Shown: positions 53,240 to 62,500 of the stretch, piece after piece
Numbering within the stretch: position 1 is the first letter of the stretch
Layout: every line of letters begins with the position of its first letter
Source of the DNA: Pseudomonas sp. WN033
GTDB lineage: Bacteria; Pseudomonadota; Gammaproteobacteria; Pseudomonadales; Pseudomonadaceae
DNA: 64,000 nucleotides
Assembly: GCA_002287035.1 (NCBI GenBank)
Contig: NSKG01000010.1
Span: forward strand, 99,964 to 163,963
Reading direction: 5' to 3'
Notes under the pieces: generated by a model
What the model was told of the DNA's origin: nothing
The model's input: the letters and a program-made list of their open reading frames with translations, nothing else
Databases searched by the model: none
Position numbers and translations under genes: made by a program

Positions 53240-55270
53240 ATGAAGAGTCTGTTGCGCCCAGGGATCGCGATCATGGATCGGCTGGACTTCGCCATGAAGT
53301 TCGGTTTGATCAGCCTGCTGTTTCTCTTGCCGCTGCTTTGGGGCAGTTATCAGCAGGCCCAGCAGGCCTTTTCCGAATGGAGCGATGCCCGCAGTCTGCA
53401 CGAAGGCACCTGGACGGTCGCCGCCGTGCTGCGGCTACAGCGTGAGTTGCATCAAGTCAGGGACCTGACGGCTATCAGGGTGCGTATCAGTGATTCCGGC
53501 AACCAGGCCGATATCCATGAACGGATAAGGCAGGCGAGTGGCAAGGCCCATGAGCGTCTGACTGACATTCGATGGGAGCCTGAAGACAAGGCTCAGTACA
53601 CAGCGTTCGCCGCGCAGCTGGATGAGCTGACAGAGGGTATCAGGCGGCTGCCAGGCATCGAGGGAGCCTCGCCGCAGGCCGAGCTTGCCGCCCAGCTATC
53701 GGCACAAGGGGAGATGCTGATGCTGACCATTTCGTCCACGCTTGGACTCAGTCGTGACAGACATGCCGATGTCCGTCAGGCAGGCGAATTGATCGAGACT
53801 GTGACGGGAAGGGTTTTGTCTCTGGTTACGGAACTGAGGACCATTGCCGGGTCTGCACTGGGGCAGGGCTACGTCAGTTCCAATGACACGGCGCTGCTGG
53901 ATGCTCGCGTAGTGGCCCTTGAGCAATACTCGGAAGAGTATGGTATTCGTCTCGACACGTTCGTGCGCAGTGCCGCCGGGGAGACCCAGGTCATCAATGC
54001 GGTAAATGACAGTCGTCAAAGTATCAAGCATGTCAGACAACTGGTAGACAGCCAACTGCTGAACGTGGCGGCTCTGGAAATGCCCTGGACCGATTTCTTT
54101 GACGACATGACCCGTTACGCGGATGCCACATACACACTCAATGCCAGTGCGGTAGAACTGCTGAGCCGACAGTTGAATGAGCGGATGATCGATGCCCGCC
54201 AACGAATGATCCTGCTTCTAGCTACGCAACTCTTCATTCTGCTGCTGGTTCTTTATCTTTACGCCTGTTTCTATGTTTCCACTCGCACTGGTATCGACAA
54301 ACTTGGGGATTCCCTCGGTCGGGTTGCTGATGGCGACATGACGGTAACCGTCGCCATTGATAGCCAGGACGAACTCGGCCGTCTGGGTAAGACGTTCAAC
54401 AGTGCTCTGGGTCAGATTCAGGCATTGATCGTTCAAGTTGGTAACGCGGTTGAAGGGGTGCACCAGAAAACCGGTATGGTCAAGACTGTATCCAGTGATA
54501 GCGCCGTCTCCGTGATCATGCAACGGGACAGGTTGGAACAGATCGCAGCAGCCATGACCCAGCTTTCTGCAACCGCCCAGGAAGTAGCCCGCAGCGCAGC
54601 GGCTACCGCGGAGAGTGCAGTGAGCGCCAGCCGCCAGACGGCCAGAGGAAGAGAGTTGGTGGTCAACCAGGTAAGCAGGATCGAGGCCCTTTCGGGCGAA
54701 CTGGATCGTTCCAAGCAGGTGGTTCACCAGCTCTCTGTGGATAGTCAGGCGATCGGGCATGTTCTGGATGTCATCAAGACCATCGCCGAACAAACCAATC
54801 TGCTTGCCTTGAATGCTGCGATAGAGGCAGCGCGCGCAGGTGAGCAGGGCCGGGGGTTTGCCGTGGTAGCGGATGAAGTGCGGACGCTGGCCAGAAGAAC
54901 CCAGCAGTCAACGGTCGAAATCGAGAAAATGATTCATAACCATCAGGCCGGGGTGGACGCAGCGGTCAGCACAATGAATGAGAGTCATCGGATAGCCCGT
55001 GAAACGGCTGGACAGGCTGGCGAAGTTCAGCTTGCCCTGGACGCTATTCTGGAAGCAGTAACGGTAATTGATGATCAGAGCCAGCAAATCGCTACGGCTG
55101 CCGAACAGCAGACATCCGTGTCCGGGGACGTGGACAGGAACCTGCTGGAAGTCAGCGAGGCGGGAGAGCACTCGGCCAAGGGCGCACGGCAAGCCGAACA
55201 GGCGAGCAATGAGCTGCAAAAGTTGGTGGAGGACCTGCAATTGGCTATTTCAGCCTTCAGGACCAGATAG
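53240..55270 (+). CDS. Methyl-accepting chemotaxis protein
   Basis: 676 residues from ATG 53240 (AGGGAT ahead); GTG 53222 is an alternative. TM1 near 20-36, a long helical periplasmic domain (about 37-325), TM2 near 325-350, HAMP near 350-400, and the signalling hairpin EQTNLLALNAAIEAARAGEQ near 517, followed by GRGFAVVADEVR. No CheR-tether pentapeptide. Being next to operator O, it is probably induced with the pathway and senses its substrate. Forms an operon with the regulator 9 bases downstream. Confidence 0.92.
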   Translation: MKSLLRPGIAIMDRLDFAMKFGLISLLFLLPLLWGSYQQAQQAFSEWSDARSLHEGTWTVAAVLRLQRELHQVRDLTAIRVRISDSGNQADIHERIRQASGKAHERLTDIRWEPEDKAQYTAFAAQLDELTEGIRRLPGIEGASPQAELAAQLSAQGEMLMLTISSTLGLSRDRHADVRQAGELIETVTGRVLSLVTELRTIAGSALGQGYVSSNDTALLDARVVALEQYSEEYGIRLDTFVRSAAGETQVINAVNDSRQSIKHVRQLVDSQLLNVAALEMPWTDFFDDMTRYADATYTLNASAVELLSRQLNERMIDARQRMILLLATQLFILLLVLYLYACFYVSTRTGIDKLGDSLGRVADGDMTVTVAIDSQDELGRLGKTFNSALGQIQALIVQVGNAVEGVHQKTGMVKTVSSDSAVSVIMQRDRLEQIAAAMTQLSATAQEVARSAAATAESAVSASRQTARGRELVVNQVSRIEALSGELDRSKQVVHQLSVDSQAIGHVLDVIKTIAEQTNLLALNAAIEAARAGEQGRGFAVVADEVRTLARRTQQSTVEIEKMIHNHQAGVDAAVSTMNESHRIARETAGQAGEVQLALDAILEAVTVIDDQSQQIATAAEQQTSVSGDVDRNLLEVSEAGEHSAKGARQAEQASNELQKLVEDLQLAISAFRTR

Positions 55271-55279
55271 GAGGTATAG

Positions 55280-56116
55280 ATGCCCCAGCAGAGTCTTGTG
55301 ATAACCGGCGAACCTGTCTTCAAGGCTCTGGCTGATCCTACTCGGCGGGCTATTTTTGACAGGCTGGTACGGCAAAGCATGTCGGTGAAAGTCATTGCGG
55401 CCGATATGCTGGTTTCTCAGCCTGCGGTTTCCCAGCATTTGAAAGTGCTGAAAGAGGCCAACCTGGTCGCCGAGCAGCGTAAAGGCCGTGTGCATCTTTA
55501 TTCGATCAATCCTCTCGCGCTGGACTGGCTATCCTGGATCTTTGGCAGCCTGCGTGACGATGTTCTGGATACCCATGAGGCGTTGTTGCCCCCGGTCTCC
55601 GCAGCTGGCAGCAATTACGATTCGATTGACATGGCCATGGAGCAATGGGCTCAGGTCTGGCCGGAACATGATCCCCTGTCGGTGGGTATCATCGTCCGCC
55701 TGCGATTGATAGCGCGTCATCTGGAAGCGCTGTCGGAACGTGCCGCCGAGCGTTTCGGGTTGAATAGTGTTCAATTGCTTCTGCTGGCAACCCTGGACAG
55801 GGTCAGCCCTCAGGAAAGTACCCTGACAGAGCTTTCCAAAGTCAGTTTCATGTCACTGCCCGCGACGGCAAAGCACCTTGATAAAACCGAGCAACTGGGG
55901 CTGATCGAACGCTATCCGGATGTCAACGATGGCCGTTCAACCCTTATCAAGATCACTACGCAGGGACGCAACGCCCTGCACAAGATAATGCAGTCCCAGC
56001 GGGAGCAGGAGCATTCGGCGATCTACAGGATGTCGCTGGAAGATCGGATGAAGATGGCGAAACTGCTTCGCCCCATCCTGCATGACCTGCGTGCCTCGCT
56101 GACTGAGAAATATTAG
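55280..56116 (+). CDS. Fused ArsR-MarR transcriptional regulator
   Basis: 278 residues. An ArsR-type winged helix fills about 10-95 (ALADPTRRAIFDRL, SQPAVSQHLKVLKEA, GRVHLYSI). A MarR-type domain fills about 130-278 (LTELSKVSFMSLPATAKHLDKTEQ is its recognition region, DVNDGRSTLIKITTQG the wing). No Cys metal site of ArsR type is visible. Two DNA-binding units in one chain is rare. GGAGG precedes ATG 55280. It may control the TauD/exporter or LuxE/LuxC genes, near which another palindrome occurs. Confidence 0.88.
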   Translation: MPQQSLVITGEPVFKALADPTRRAIFDRLVRQSMSVKVIAADMLVSQPAVSQHLKVLKEANLVAEQRKGRVHLYSINPLALDWLSWIFGSLRDDVLDTHEALLPPVSAAGSNYDSIDMAMEQWAQVWPEHDPLSVGIIVRLRLIARHLEALSERAAERFGLNSVQLLLLATLDRVSPQESTLTELSKVSFMSLPATAKHLDKTEQLGLIERYPDVNDGRSTLIKITTQGRNALHKIMQSQREQEHSAIYRMSLEDRMKMAKLLRPILHDLRASLTEKY

Positions 56117-56136
56117 GAGCCGGAGGGGCCGGCTCC
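56116..56136. terminator. Hairpin between convergent regulator and dioxygenase genes
   Basis: Eight-base stem GGAGCCGG/CCGGCTCC with an AGGGG loop, starting at the regulator stop. No T-run. Confidence 0.55.
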
Positions 56137-56145
56137 AGAAAAGGT

Positions 56146-57069
56146 TCATGCCGGCAAAGCTGGCGACTCGGCAATAATGCGTCCCCTCTGTACATCGCCG
56201 CCAATAGTGGTTCGATGAACCAGACGGCGATCACCAAGGGGATAGCCAAGAGCCGAATGCAGCGTGCGCCAATTGTCCCATAGCACCATGTCATCAGGCT
56301 GCCAGGCGTGTATGTAGCTGAACTGGCGGTTGGTGACATGGGCCACCAGAGTGTCGAGAAGACATGTGCTCTCGCTTTCATCCATGTCTGTTATCCGCTC
56401 AAGGTGCAGTGGGCTCAGGTTGAGGATTTTCCGGCCATTTACCGGATGGCGCCAGACCAGAGGATGTATGACAGGGGGAAACGAGGGGAAATGGCGTTCA
56501 CCTTTGTGCCGCATCTTCAATCCAGGGTCGCGCCCGAACTTGGCATCGAGCAACGAGGTACAGAAACGGTATTCCACCTCAAGGTGTTCAATTCGCTCTT
56601 TCATGTCGGCTGTCAGTGCATCGTAGGCGGCAATGGTATCAATCCAGGCTGTTTCGCCACCGGTAGATGGCGTTTCCACGGCACGCAGCATCGCACCATG
56701 ATTGGGGTTGCTGGTAAATACAAGATCAGAATGCCATGGGATAAAACCCACGAAAGCATGATCAGGTTTGGAATCCCGGTAATAGATGCTTAACTGTGCT
56801 TGCGCCGTACTTTCCAATACCATGAGTTCTGGGTGGCGGTTGTTGGTGACCAAGTTCTTTACCGGATGTATATCAAGCTCTCCAAAGCACCGACTTAATT
56901 TTATTTGATGCTCAATACTTTTTCCCATGTTTTTGAATACAACAATTCCACTATCAATCCACGCGTCATAAAGATGTTTCTGTGTGGCGGGGGAAATATC
57001 TTCGTCCAGATCAAGGTTCAATACCTCGATGCCAATACCTCCGGCAATCTTCTTTATCTCGAAGTCCAT
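56146..57069 (-). CDS. TauD/TfdA family Fe(II)/2-oxoglutarate dioxygenase
   Basis: 307 residues from ATG 57069, with GGAGGTG 6 bases ahead; the longer reading to 57174 would overlap the exporter gene. Iron ligands His113, Asp115 (WHSD) and His271 (TLHSA), with Arg282 or Arg286 for 2-oxoglutarate. The family hydroxylates taurine, alkyl sulphates, 2,4-D or carnitine precursors. Substrate is unknown. Second gene after the DHA2 exporter (46-base gap). Confidence 0.9.
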   Translation of the reverse strand: MDFEIKKIAGGIGIEVLNLDLDEDISPATQKHLYDAWIDSGIVVFKNMGKSIEHQIKLSRCFGELDIHPVKNLVTNNRHPELMVLESTAQAQLSIYYRDSKPDHAFVGFIPWHSDLVFTSNPNHGAMLRAVETPSTGGETAWIDTIAAYDALTADMKERIEHLEVEYRFCTSLLDAKFGRDPGLKMRHKGERHFPSFPPVIHPLVWRHPVNGRKILNLSPLHLERITDMDESESTCLLDTLVAHVTNRQFSYIHAWQPDDMVLWDNWRTLHSALGYPLGDRRLVHRTTIGGDVQRGRIIAESPALPA

Positions 57070-57115
57070 AACTTCACCTCCATTTCTTGTCAAATATGAT
57101 GTGTTTGAACTGGGA

Positions 57116-58735
57116 TCATGTTGTCTTGACGACAGCTGTTCTACTATCCAGGTTGCTGGTGGCTTTACCGGCATGGCAACGAGGGAGTCGCAGGGTCATT
57201 AGGAAAATGAGGCAGAGAATGAAAGCCAGAATATAGGTGACCCAGGGCAGGGCCGTACCCATGCCAATCAGTTGAGATGTAGCTAGTGTGTCCGCGATAT
57301 CAATGCCGAGGGCCTCCAGTTGCGCTATGGCTGTGGCGTTTTCAGGGATGGCCGAGGACCTGGCCATGCCGGCAACCACGGAGAGCAATTCCGGGCCTGC
57401 TCCGGCCTTTTGCACCGTGCTGGTGACCGCTTTCTGAGTCAGCATCATGACCGCACCGCCAAAGACTGCCAGGCCGAAGGTGGCGCCCGCAGGGGCACCG
57501 AAATCCTTCAGCATACTGAACAGACCGGTACCCTGAGCCAGCCGCTCACGGGGCACAGCGCCGACTATGAGTTTGAGCAGGGGTGGTGTGTTCGTACCGT
57601 TGGCCAGCCCTATGACGATGACGATGCCAGAGATGGCCCATAGCGGTGTGCTCAAGCCGATGTTACTCATGGCCAGCATACCCAGCAGGACAATGATGAT
57701 GGAGCCGGCAATGATGGTCCTCGGCTCGATGCGGTCGGCGAGGCGGCCCGCCAGCGGCGCTGCAAGCATGGAGCAGCCGTAAAGGCACATGTTGATGAAA
57801 CCTACCTGGGAGGCGTTGCCGCCGGGCCGGCCGTTGATGAAAAAGGCCAGGGAGTAAGTCAGGCCAGCCAGACACATCACATTCAGCAGGTATATGCCGC
57901 CGGGCAGAATGAAATGCCTGTTGCACAGGATATTCATGTCGATGATCGGATCTTTCGCACGCCTCTCTATCTGCCAGAGGAGGGCGGCCGCACAGATGCC
58001 AACAATCAGCGCAGTAATGGTCCAGGGTGATAGCAAGCCGAGCCGGCTGGCCGAAGTAGGCACTGAAAGTAGGCCTGCGACGGTGAGCAGCAAAAGGGCG
58101 GTTCCGGCCAGGTCATAACCTTTCTGTTTGCGCTCTGAAGGGATGTCAGGGACCAGGAAAGTCACCATCCCCAGCCCCATAACGCCCAGTACACCGCTCA
58201 GCCAGTAGATGATCGGCCAGCCAAAACTGTCTACCAGCAACCCGCCTGCCAACGCGCCGGTTGCTGCGCCAAAGGACATAGCACCAGTGAAGATTCCCAG
58301 CGCCAGACCGCGTTTGGATTCGGAAAACAGGTAACCGATGTAGGCCATTACCACCGGGATGATGCAGGCAACGCCAAAACCTTGGGCAAAGCGGGCAATC
58401 AGGAGAACCGTAAAAGTCGGGCTGAATGCCGCGACGAATTCTGAAATGGAGAAGATGACCAGTCCGGCCATCAGGATTTTCTTCCGACCATGGCTGTCGG
58501 CAATTCTGCCCATGATGGGCGCGAAAGTAGTGGAGCCGATAAAGAAAATCAGGATGATCAAGCCTGCCGCATTCATCGGTACGCCAAAGTGGCGGACGAT
58601 GGTGGGCAGGGCCGGGGCCTGAAAGGTCATGGCCTCAATCATGACGAAAGTGCTGAATAGCAAGGCACCATAGGCTATCCAGTTGTCGCGCGAAACCTTC
58701 GCGTCCGGGCCTGAATTATCTTGTTGTTGTCGCAT
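57116..58735 (-). CDS. MFS drug exporter, DHA2 (14-helix) type
   Basis: 539 residues with about 14 hydrophobic segments. GRIADSHGRKKI is motif A of the family, and GALAGGLLVDSFGWPIIYW is close to motif C. EmrB/QacA-like proteins expel hydrophobic cations or acids using protons. It lies ahead of the dioxygenase gene in one transcript. A 13-base palindrome (58742-58754) stands 7 bases ahead of the start. Confidence 0.9.
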   Translation of the reverse strand: MRQQQDNSGPDAKVSRDNWIAYGALLFSTFVMIEAMTFQAPALPTIVRHFGVPMNAAGLIILIFFIGSTTFAPIMGRIADSHGRKKILMAGLVIFSISEFVAAFSPTFTVLLIARFAQGFGVACIIPVVMAYIGYLFSESKRGLALGIFTGAMSFGAATGALAGGLLVDSFGWPIIYWLSGVLGVMGLGMVTFLVPDIPSERKQKGYDLAGTALLLLTVAGLLSVPTSASRLGLLSPWTITALIVGICAAALLWQIERRAKDPIIDMNILCNRHFILPGGIYLLNVMCLAGLTYSLAFFINGRPGGNASQVGFINMCLYGCSMLAAPLAGRLADRIEPRTIIAGSIIIVLLGMLAMSNIGLSTPLWAISGIVIVIGLANGTNTPPLLKLIVGAVPRERLAQGTGLFSMLKDFGAPAGATFGLAVFGGAVMMLTQKAVTSTVQKAGAGPELLSVVAGMARSSAIPENATAIAQLEALGIDIADTLATSQLIGMGTALPWVTYILAFILCLIFLMTLRLPRCHAGKATSNLDSRTAVVKTT

Positions 58736-58741
58736 GCCGCT

Positions 58742-58754
58742 TTACCTCAGGTAA
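58742..58754. promoter_or_regulatory. 13-bp palindrome ahead of the DHA2 exporter
   Basis: TTACCT-C-AGGTAA, a perfect odd palindrome, 7 bases upstream of the start at 58735. A second half AGGTAA follows. It differs from the TGAC-N5-GTCA sites. Confidence 0.45.
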
Positions 58755-58892
58755 TCAGGTAAATGATAGGGTTTAACGATGCTAGCCCTTTTTCTGAATA
58801 GTCTGAACTTCAATTAGATAAGTTTGCGCTTATTCGATACTGCTTGTTTTTGGGTGGTGCCCGTTCATATAGTCCTTTCACGCTCTAGATAC

Positions 58893-58905
58893 TTAACCGG
58901 GTTAA
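58893..58905. promoter_or_regulatory. 13-bp palindrome ahead of the LuxE-like gene
   Basis: TTAACC-G-GGTTAA, a perfect odd palindrome, 24 bases upstream of the start at 58929. It is similar in layout to the site at 58742. Confidence 0.45.
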
Positions 58906-58928
58906 CCATTTCATTGAGATTCAAGAAT

Positions 58929-60281
58929 ATGTCTCCAAAAAGAAAAGCCTTGCTTGATCTGATCGTCACACCGAATGAAGCATTTAGTTTGTCTGAAAGC
59001 GAATTGCTACCTATGCGCCTGGATGCAGCTCAAGAGTTGTTTGCTGAACGCATCACACAAATACCTTTGTTGAAAAACCGGGCACAGGAAGCCGGGATCG
59101 AGCGTATTGAAAAACTCGAGGATCTGGTCCCGCTGTTGTTTGCCCACACCGTATATAAATCGTATCCGGCATCCTTTGTGGAAAAGGGTCAATGGCAGCG
59201 CTTGCTGCAATGGCTGGACAGTCTTTCCGTTCCTGATCTGAGCGATGTCGACATGGACGGTGTCACCAACATTGACGAATGGCTGGATCGTCTCTGGGCG
59301 GCGGATCACCGGGTCCTGGCTACCAGTGGTTCGAGCGGAAAATGTTCGTTTCTGAATCACACTGCGGGCGACCAGGAAATGAAAAAGCGCCATTTCAAGT
59401 ATTGCGCCGCATGGCCGCTTCAGGTGGCCAGCAAAGACCGTCCAGTGTTCTGGATGGGGCAGATAAAAGGCCCGAACAGTGCAGTTGAGGCAGGGCTGTT
59501 CGCCATGGAGAACTGGGGCAGGGAGGGGGCTGTTTTCACTCTGACCCAAGAGCCCTTGCGTATATCCGAAGTCAGCAAGATGGCCTCGATGCGCAAGAGA
59601 ATGGCTGATGGCAGTGCATCGCCGGAAGAGATATCGGAATTTGAAGCCGAGTCGGCACGCAAAGGCCTGCGCGGCATTCAGGAGATGCGTGAATTTGCCG
59701 ACAAGGTGCTCGAACACCGTCATGAACCCATCTACCTGATTGGCTTCTGGGCCCAGCACCTGGCAATCATCGAGCGCGCCCGCGAGCGGGGTATCGCTGA
59801 TGGCGACTTCCATCCGCAAAGCATCATTGGGGCCGGTGGCGGGGTGAAGGGCATACCATTGCCGGCGGATTACAAGGAGCAGGTCAATACTTTCTATGGC
59901 AACGTGCTACGCCCTGGCCTGTATGCCATGACCGAGCTGTCCCAACCCATGCCACGGTGCGAGTCGGGCCACTATCACATTCCTCCCGGCCTGATCATGC
60001 TGTTGCTCGACCAGACAGGTGAGACGCTGCTGAACCCCGCTCCTGGCTACAAAGGAACTATAGAAGGCCGCTTCGCCTTTGTGGATCTTGCCTATGAAGG
60101 CCGCTGGGGAGGTCTGATCACCGGTGACAAGGTGACGGTTGATTTTTCCGCTACATGCAACTGTGGTCGTCCGGGTCCGGTCATTCATGACACCATCATG
60201 CGCTTCACGCAGCTGGGACAGGAAGACACCATAAGTTGTGCCGGTACCATCGATGCCTATATACGGGGGGCCGTAGCATGA
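58929..60281 (+). CDS. LuxE-like acyl-adenylating protein (acyl-protein synthetase family)
   Basis: 450 residues from ATG 58929; a 35-codon upstream extension is rejected. The ATP motif TSGSSGK is at 132-138, with YAMTELSQPMPRC and a C-terminal GRFAFVDLAYEGRWGG. The fold is that of LuxE and phenylacetate-CoA ligase relatives, which adenylate an acid. In luminous bacteria LuxE passes the acyl to LuxC for reduction. Here it is longer than Vibrio LuxE (about 370). Its stop overlaps the LuxC-like start (ATGA). No LuxAB or LuxD is nearby. Confidence 0.82.
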   Translation: MSPKRKALLDLIVTPNEAFSLSESELLPMRLDAAQELFAERITQIPLLKNRAQEAGIERIEKLEDLVPLLFAHTVYKSYPASFVEKGQWQRLLQWLDSLSVPDLSDVDMDGVTNIDEWLDRLWAADHRVLATSGSSGKCSFLNHTAGDQEMKKRHFKYCAAWPLQVASKDRPVFWMGQIKGPNSAVEAGLFAMENWGREGAVFTLTQEPLRISEVSKMASMRKRMADGSASPEEISEFEAESARKGLRGIQEMREFADKVLEHRHEPIYLIGFWAQHLAIIERARERGIADGDFHPQSIIGAGGGVKGIPLPADYKEQVNTFYGNVLRPGLYAMTELSQPMPRCESGHYHIPPGLIMLLLDQTGETLLNPAPGYKGTIEGRFAFVDLAYEGRWGGLITGDKVTVDFSATCNCGRPGPVIHDTIMRFTQLGQEDTISCAGTIDAYIRGAVA

Positions 60282-61663
60282 TTGATGCAGCCGTTATGCA
60301 AGTCTGTCACATCGCCAAGGGTCGGCTTGTTGAGGGCAGCGACCTGAAATATGGTCCGCCTCACGCCCGTTTCGCCACGCCGGCACTGAATCTGGGTGAA
60401 TTGGTCTGGTCGCGTCAGGAACCTGGCCCTGCCTTTGATACACCGCTGGAGGATATTCTCGATATCCTCTCGGAAACGGGACGCTGGCTGGAGAGAGACC
60501 CAGAGGGGCTTGTCGCCCAAGCGCTTGAACATGCCATCAGCAACAACCCCCTCAACCCAAAGGTCATGCGCAGCTCCTATGCGCTGATGCCCAAGGTGTT
60601 TGATCGTGAACGGTTGATGTGCCAACTGGAAAACGAGCTGGGCGGAGCAGACCGGGTGGAAGGCTGGTATCCGGTTACCAACCTGATCAGTGGGCGCTCG
60701 GCGAGGATGCGCGCCTTTCCGTCACGGATACTGCATATCATTGCTGGCAACGCCCCCGGGGTTGCAGCTGTATCCATCGCTCGCGGCGCCATTACCAAGT
60801 CGGTCAATCTGATCAAGTTACCATCCAATGACCTGTTTACGGCACCGGCTATCCTGCGCGCCATCTCCGCGGTGGCACCCAATCACCCGTTGGCGCAGTC
60901 GTTCTCGGCGGCATATTGGCGTGGTGGTGACGCCAAAGTGGAAAGTCTGCTGATGCGTCCGCAATTTTTTGACAAGCTGGCCGCCTGGGGAGGGGACGCT
61001 ACCCTGCGCAGCGCGAAGAATTACATCTCGCCGGGCTTTGAACTGGTCGCCTTCGACCCGAAAACATCTATCTCCCTGGTTGGCAACCACGCCTTTTCCA
61101 GCGACGACTTCCTCATGGAAGCCGCTGACAGAGCCGCAGCGGATGTCACTCTGCTCGACCAGATGGCTTGTGCTTCAACTCGCTACATCTTTGTTGAAGG
61201 TGATCAGCAGCAGGTTGACCGCTTCGCTGAGCGGCTGCATCAGAGCATGCCGGTGGATCGACTGCTGGCCTCGGTGGAGGGCGCAGCGGTTCCGTCCCAC
61301 CTGCGTGACGAAATCGATGGCTTGAAAGCCATGTCGAACTACTACCGAATCTGGGGTGATTATAGTGGTCGGGGCATGGTCATTCGTTCAGAAGAGCCAG
61401 TGGATTTTTACCCGGAGTTCAGAGTCGTCAATGTGATTCCGGTCTCGTCGCTCGGGGATGCCGTGCAATACGTGAACGTGGCTACGCAGACCGTGAGCAT
61501 TTATCCACAGAGTAGCAAATTGGCGTTGCGTGATGCCCTGATCTCGGCTGGAGCTCAACGGGTCTGCAAGCTTGGAGAGTCCGGAGGCATGGAAGCGGGT
61601 CTTGCACATGATGGTTTCCTGCCACTGTCGCGGCTCGTACGCTGGGTCAATGACGAGGGTTGA
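60278..61663 (+). CDS. LuxC-like acyl-CoA / acyl-protein reductase
   Basis: 461 residues. An aldehyde-dehydrogenase-like fold with the nucleophile Cys298 in LLDQMACAST, matching the LuxC active site, plus the cofactor region HIIAGNAPGVAAVS (about 153-166). It should reduce an activated acyl to an aldehyde using NADPH. Overlap with the LuxE-like gene implies a complex. The aldehyde could go on to the aldo/keto reductase or SDR downstream. Confidence 0.85.
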   Translation: MIDAAVMQVCHIAKGRLVEGSDLKYGPPHARFATPALNLGELVWSRQEPGPAFDTPLEDILDILSETGRWLERDPEGLVAQALEHAISNNPLNPKVMRSSYALMPKVFDRERLMCQLENELGGADRVEGWYPVTNLISGRSARMRAFPSRILHIIAGNAPGVAAVSIARGAITKSVNLIKLPSNDLFTAPAILRAISAVAPNHPLAQSFSAAYWRGGDAKVESLLMRPQFFDKLAAWGGDATLRSAKNYISPGFELVAFDPKTSISLVGNHAFSSDDFLMEAADRAAADVTLLDQMACASTRYIFVEGDQQQVDRFAERLHQSMPVDRLLASVEGAAVPSHLRDEIDGLKAMSNYYRIWGDYSGRGMVIRSEEPVDFYPEFRVVNVIPVSSLGDAVQYVNVATQTVSIYPQSSKLALRDALISAGAQRVCKLGESGGMEAGLAHDGFLPLSRLVRWVNDEG

Positions 61664-61667
61664 AACC

Positions 61668-62459
61668 ATGAATAACCAGCATATTGACAGTGGAATGCAG
61701 CCATTCTTTTCCCTCGCCGGTCAGGTTGCAGTGGTCACCGGCGCGAGCCGGGGCCTGGGGCTGGAAATAGCCAAAGGGCTGGCGATAGCGGGAGCATGCG
61801 TCGGTATCAACGGTCGGGACCCTGAAGCGGTTGCTCAAGCCTGCAAACATTTGAGCGCAAATGGTCTGGAGGTTTTTCCTCTGCCTTTCGACGTACAGGA
61901 TCGTATCGCCATGACCGTGGCTGTCGAAGAGCTCTTGGCCAGGCATGGAAGGCTGGACATCCTGGTGAACAACGTCGGTATCCGTGACCGCCGGCCGATG
62001 GTGGAGCTGGACAGCGCGGCCATGAGCAACATGCTGGACAACCATGTGGTGGCGGCCTTCGATCTATGCAAACTGGCTTCCACAGCGATGATAAGGCAGA
62101 GCGGTGGACGCATTATAAACCTGGCGTCGATCTCCGCTTATCTGGCCTCGGGGCATGATGCTGCCTATATCGCGGCCAAGGGTGCAGTGGTTGCGCTGAC
62201 CAGGGCCATGGCCGCTGAGCTTGGTCAGCATGGCATTACGGTCAATGCCATCGCCCCAGGCCCCTTTGCAACGGAAACCAACCGATCGATTGCCGCCAGC
62301 CCGCAAGGCCGCGACTGGCTGGCGGGGCGCAGCTCCCTTGGGCGTTGGGGTGAGCCCGGCGAAATTGCCGGCGCGGCGATGTTTCTTGCCTCTCCATCAG
62401 CCTCTTTTGTCAGCGGGCATGTGCTAGTGGTGGATGGCGGGCTGCTTTCACACTACTGA
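61668..62459 (+). CDS. SDR family oxidoreductase
   Basis: 263 residues from ATG 61668 (GAGGG ahead). TGASRGLGLE (about 24-33), NNVGIRD and YIAAK are present, so it is probably active. Similar to gluconate 5-dehydrogenase / 3-oxoacyl reductase. It lies 4 bases after the LuxC-like gene, in the same transcript. Confidence 0.9.
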   Translation: MNNQHIDSGMQPFFSLAGQVAVVTGASRGLGLEIAKGLAIAGACVGINGRDPEAVAQACKHLSANGLEVFPLPFDVQDRIAMTVAVEELLARHGRLDILVNNVGIRDRRPMVELDSAAMSNMLDNHVVAAFDLCKLASTAMIRQSGGRIINLASISAYLASGHDAAYIAAKGAVVALTRAMAAELGQHGITVNAIAPGPFATETNRSIAASPQGRDWLAGRSSLGRWGEPGEIAGAAMFLASPSASFVSGHVLVVDGGLLSHY

Positions 62460-62500
62460 TCCTGGCTAACTCTTTGAATGAAGGCCCGGGCACGAATATA

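Noticed and set aside
57070..57174. Longer start for the TauD-type dioxygenase gene (from 57174)
   Set aside because: It would overlap the exporter gene by 59 bases and add an unrelated N-terminal stretch, while ATG 57069 has a perfect GGAGGTG site.
58929..61663. A luminescence operon
   Set aside because: Only LuxE- and LuxC-like genes are present; no luciferase subunits, LuxD or LuxG occur nearby.
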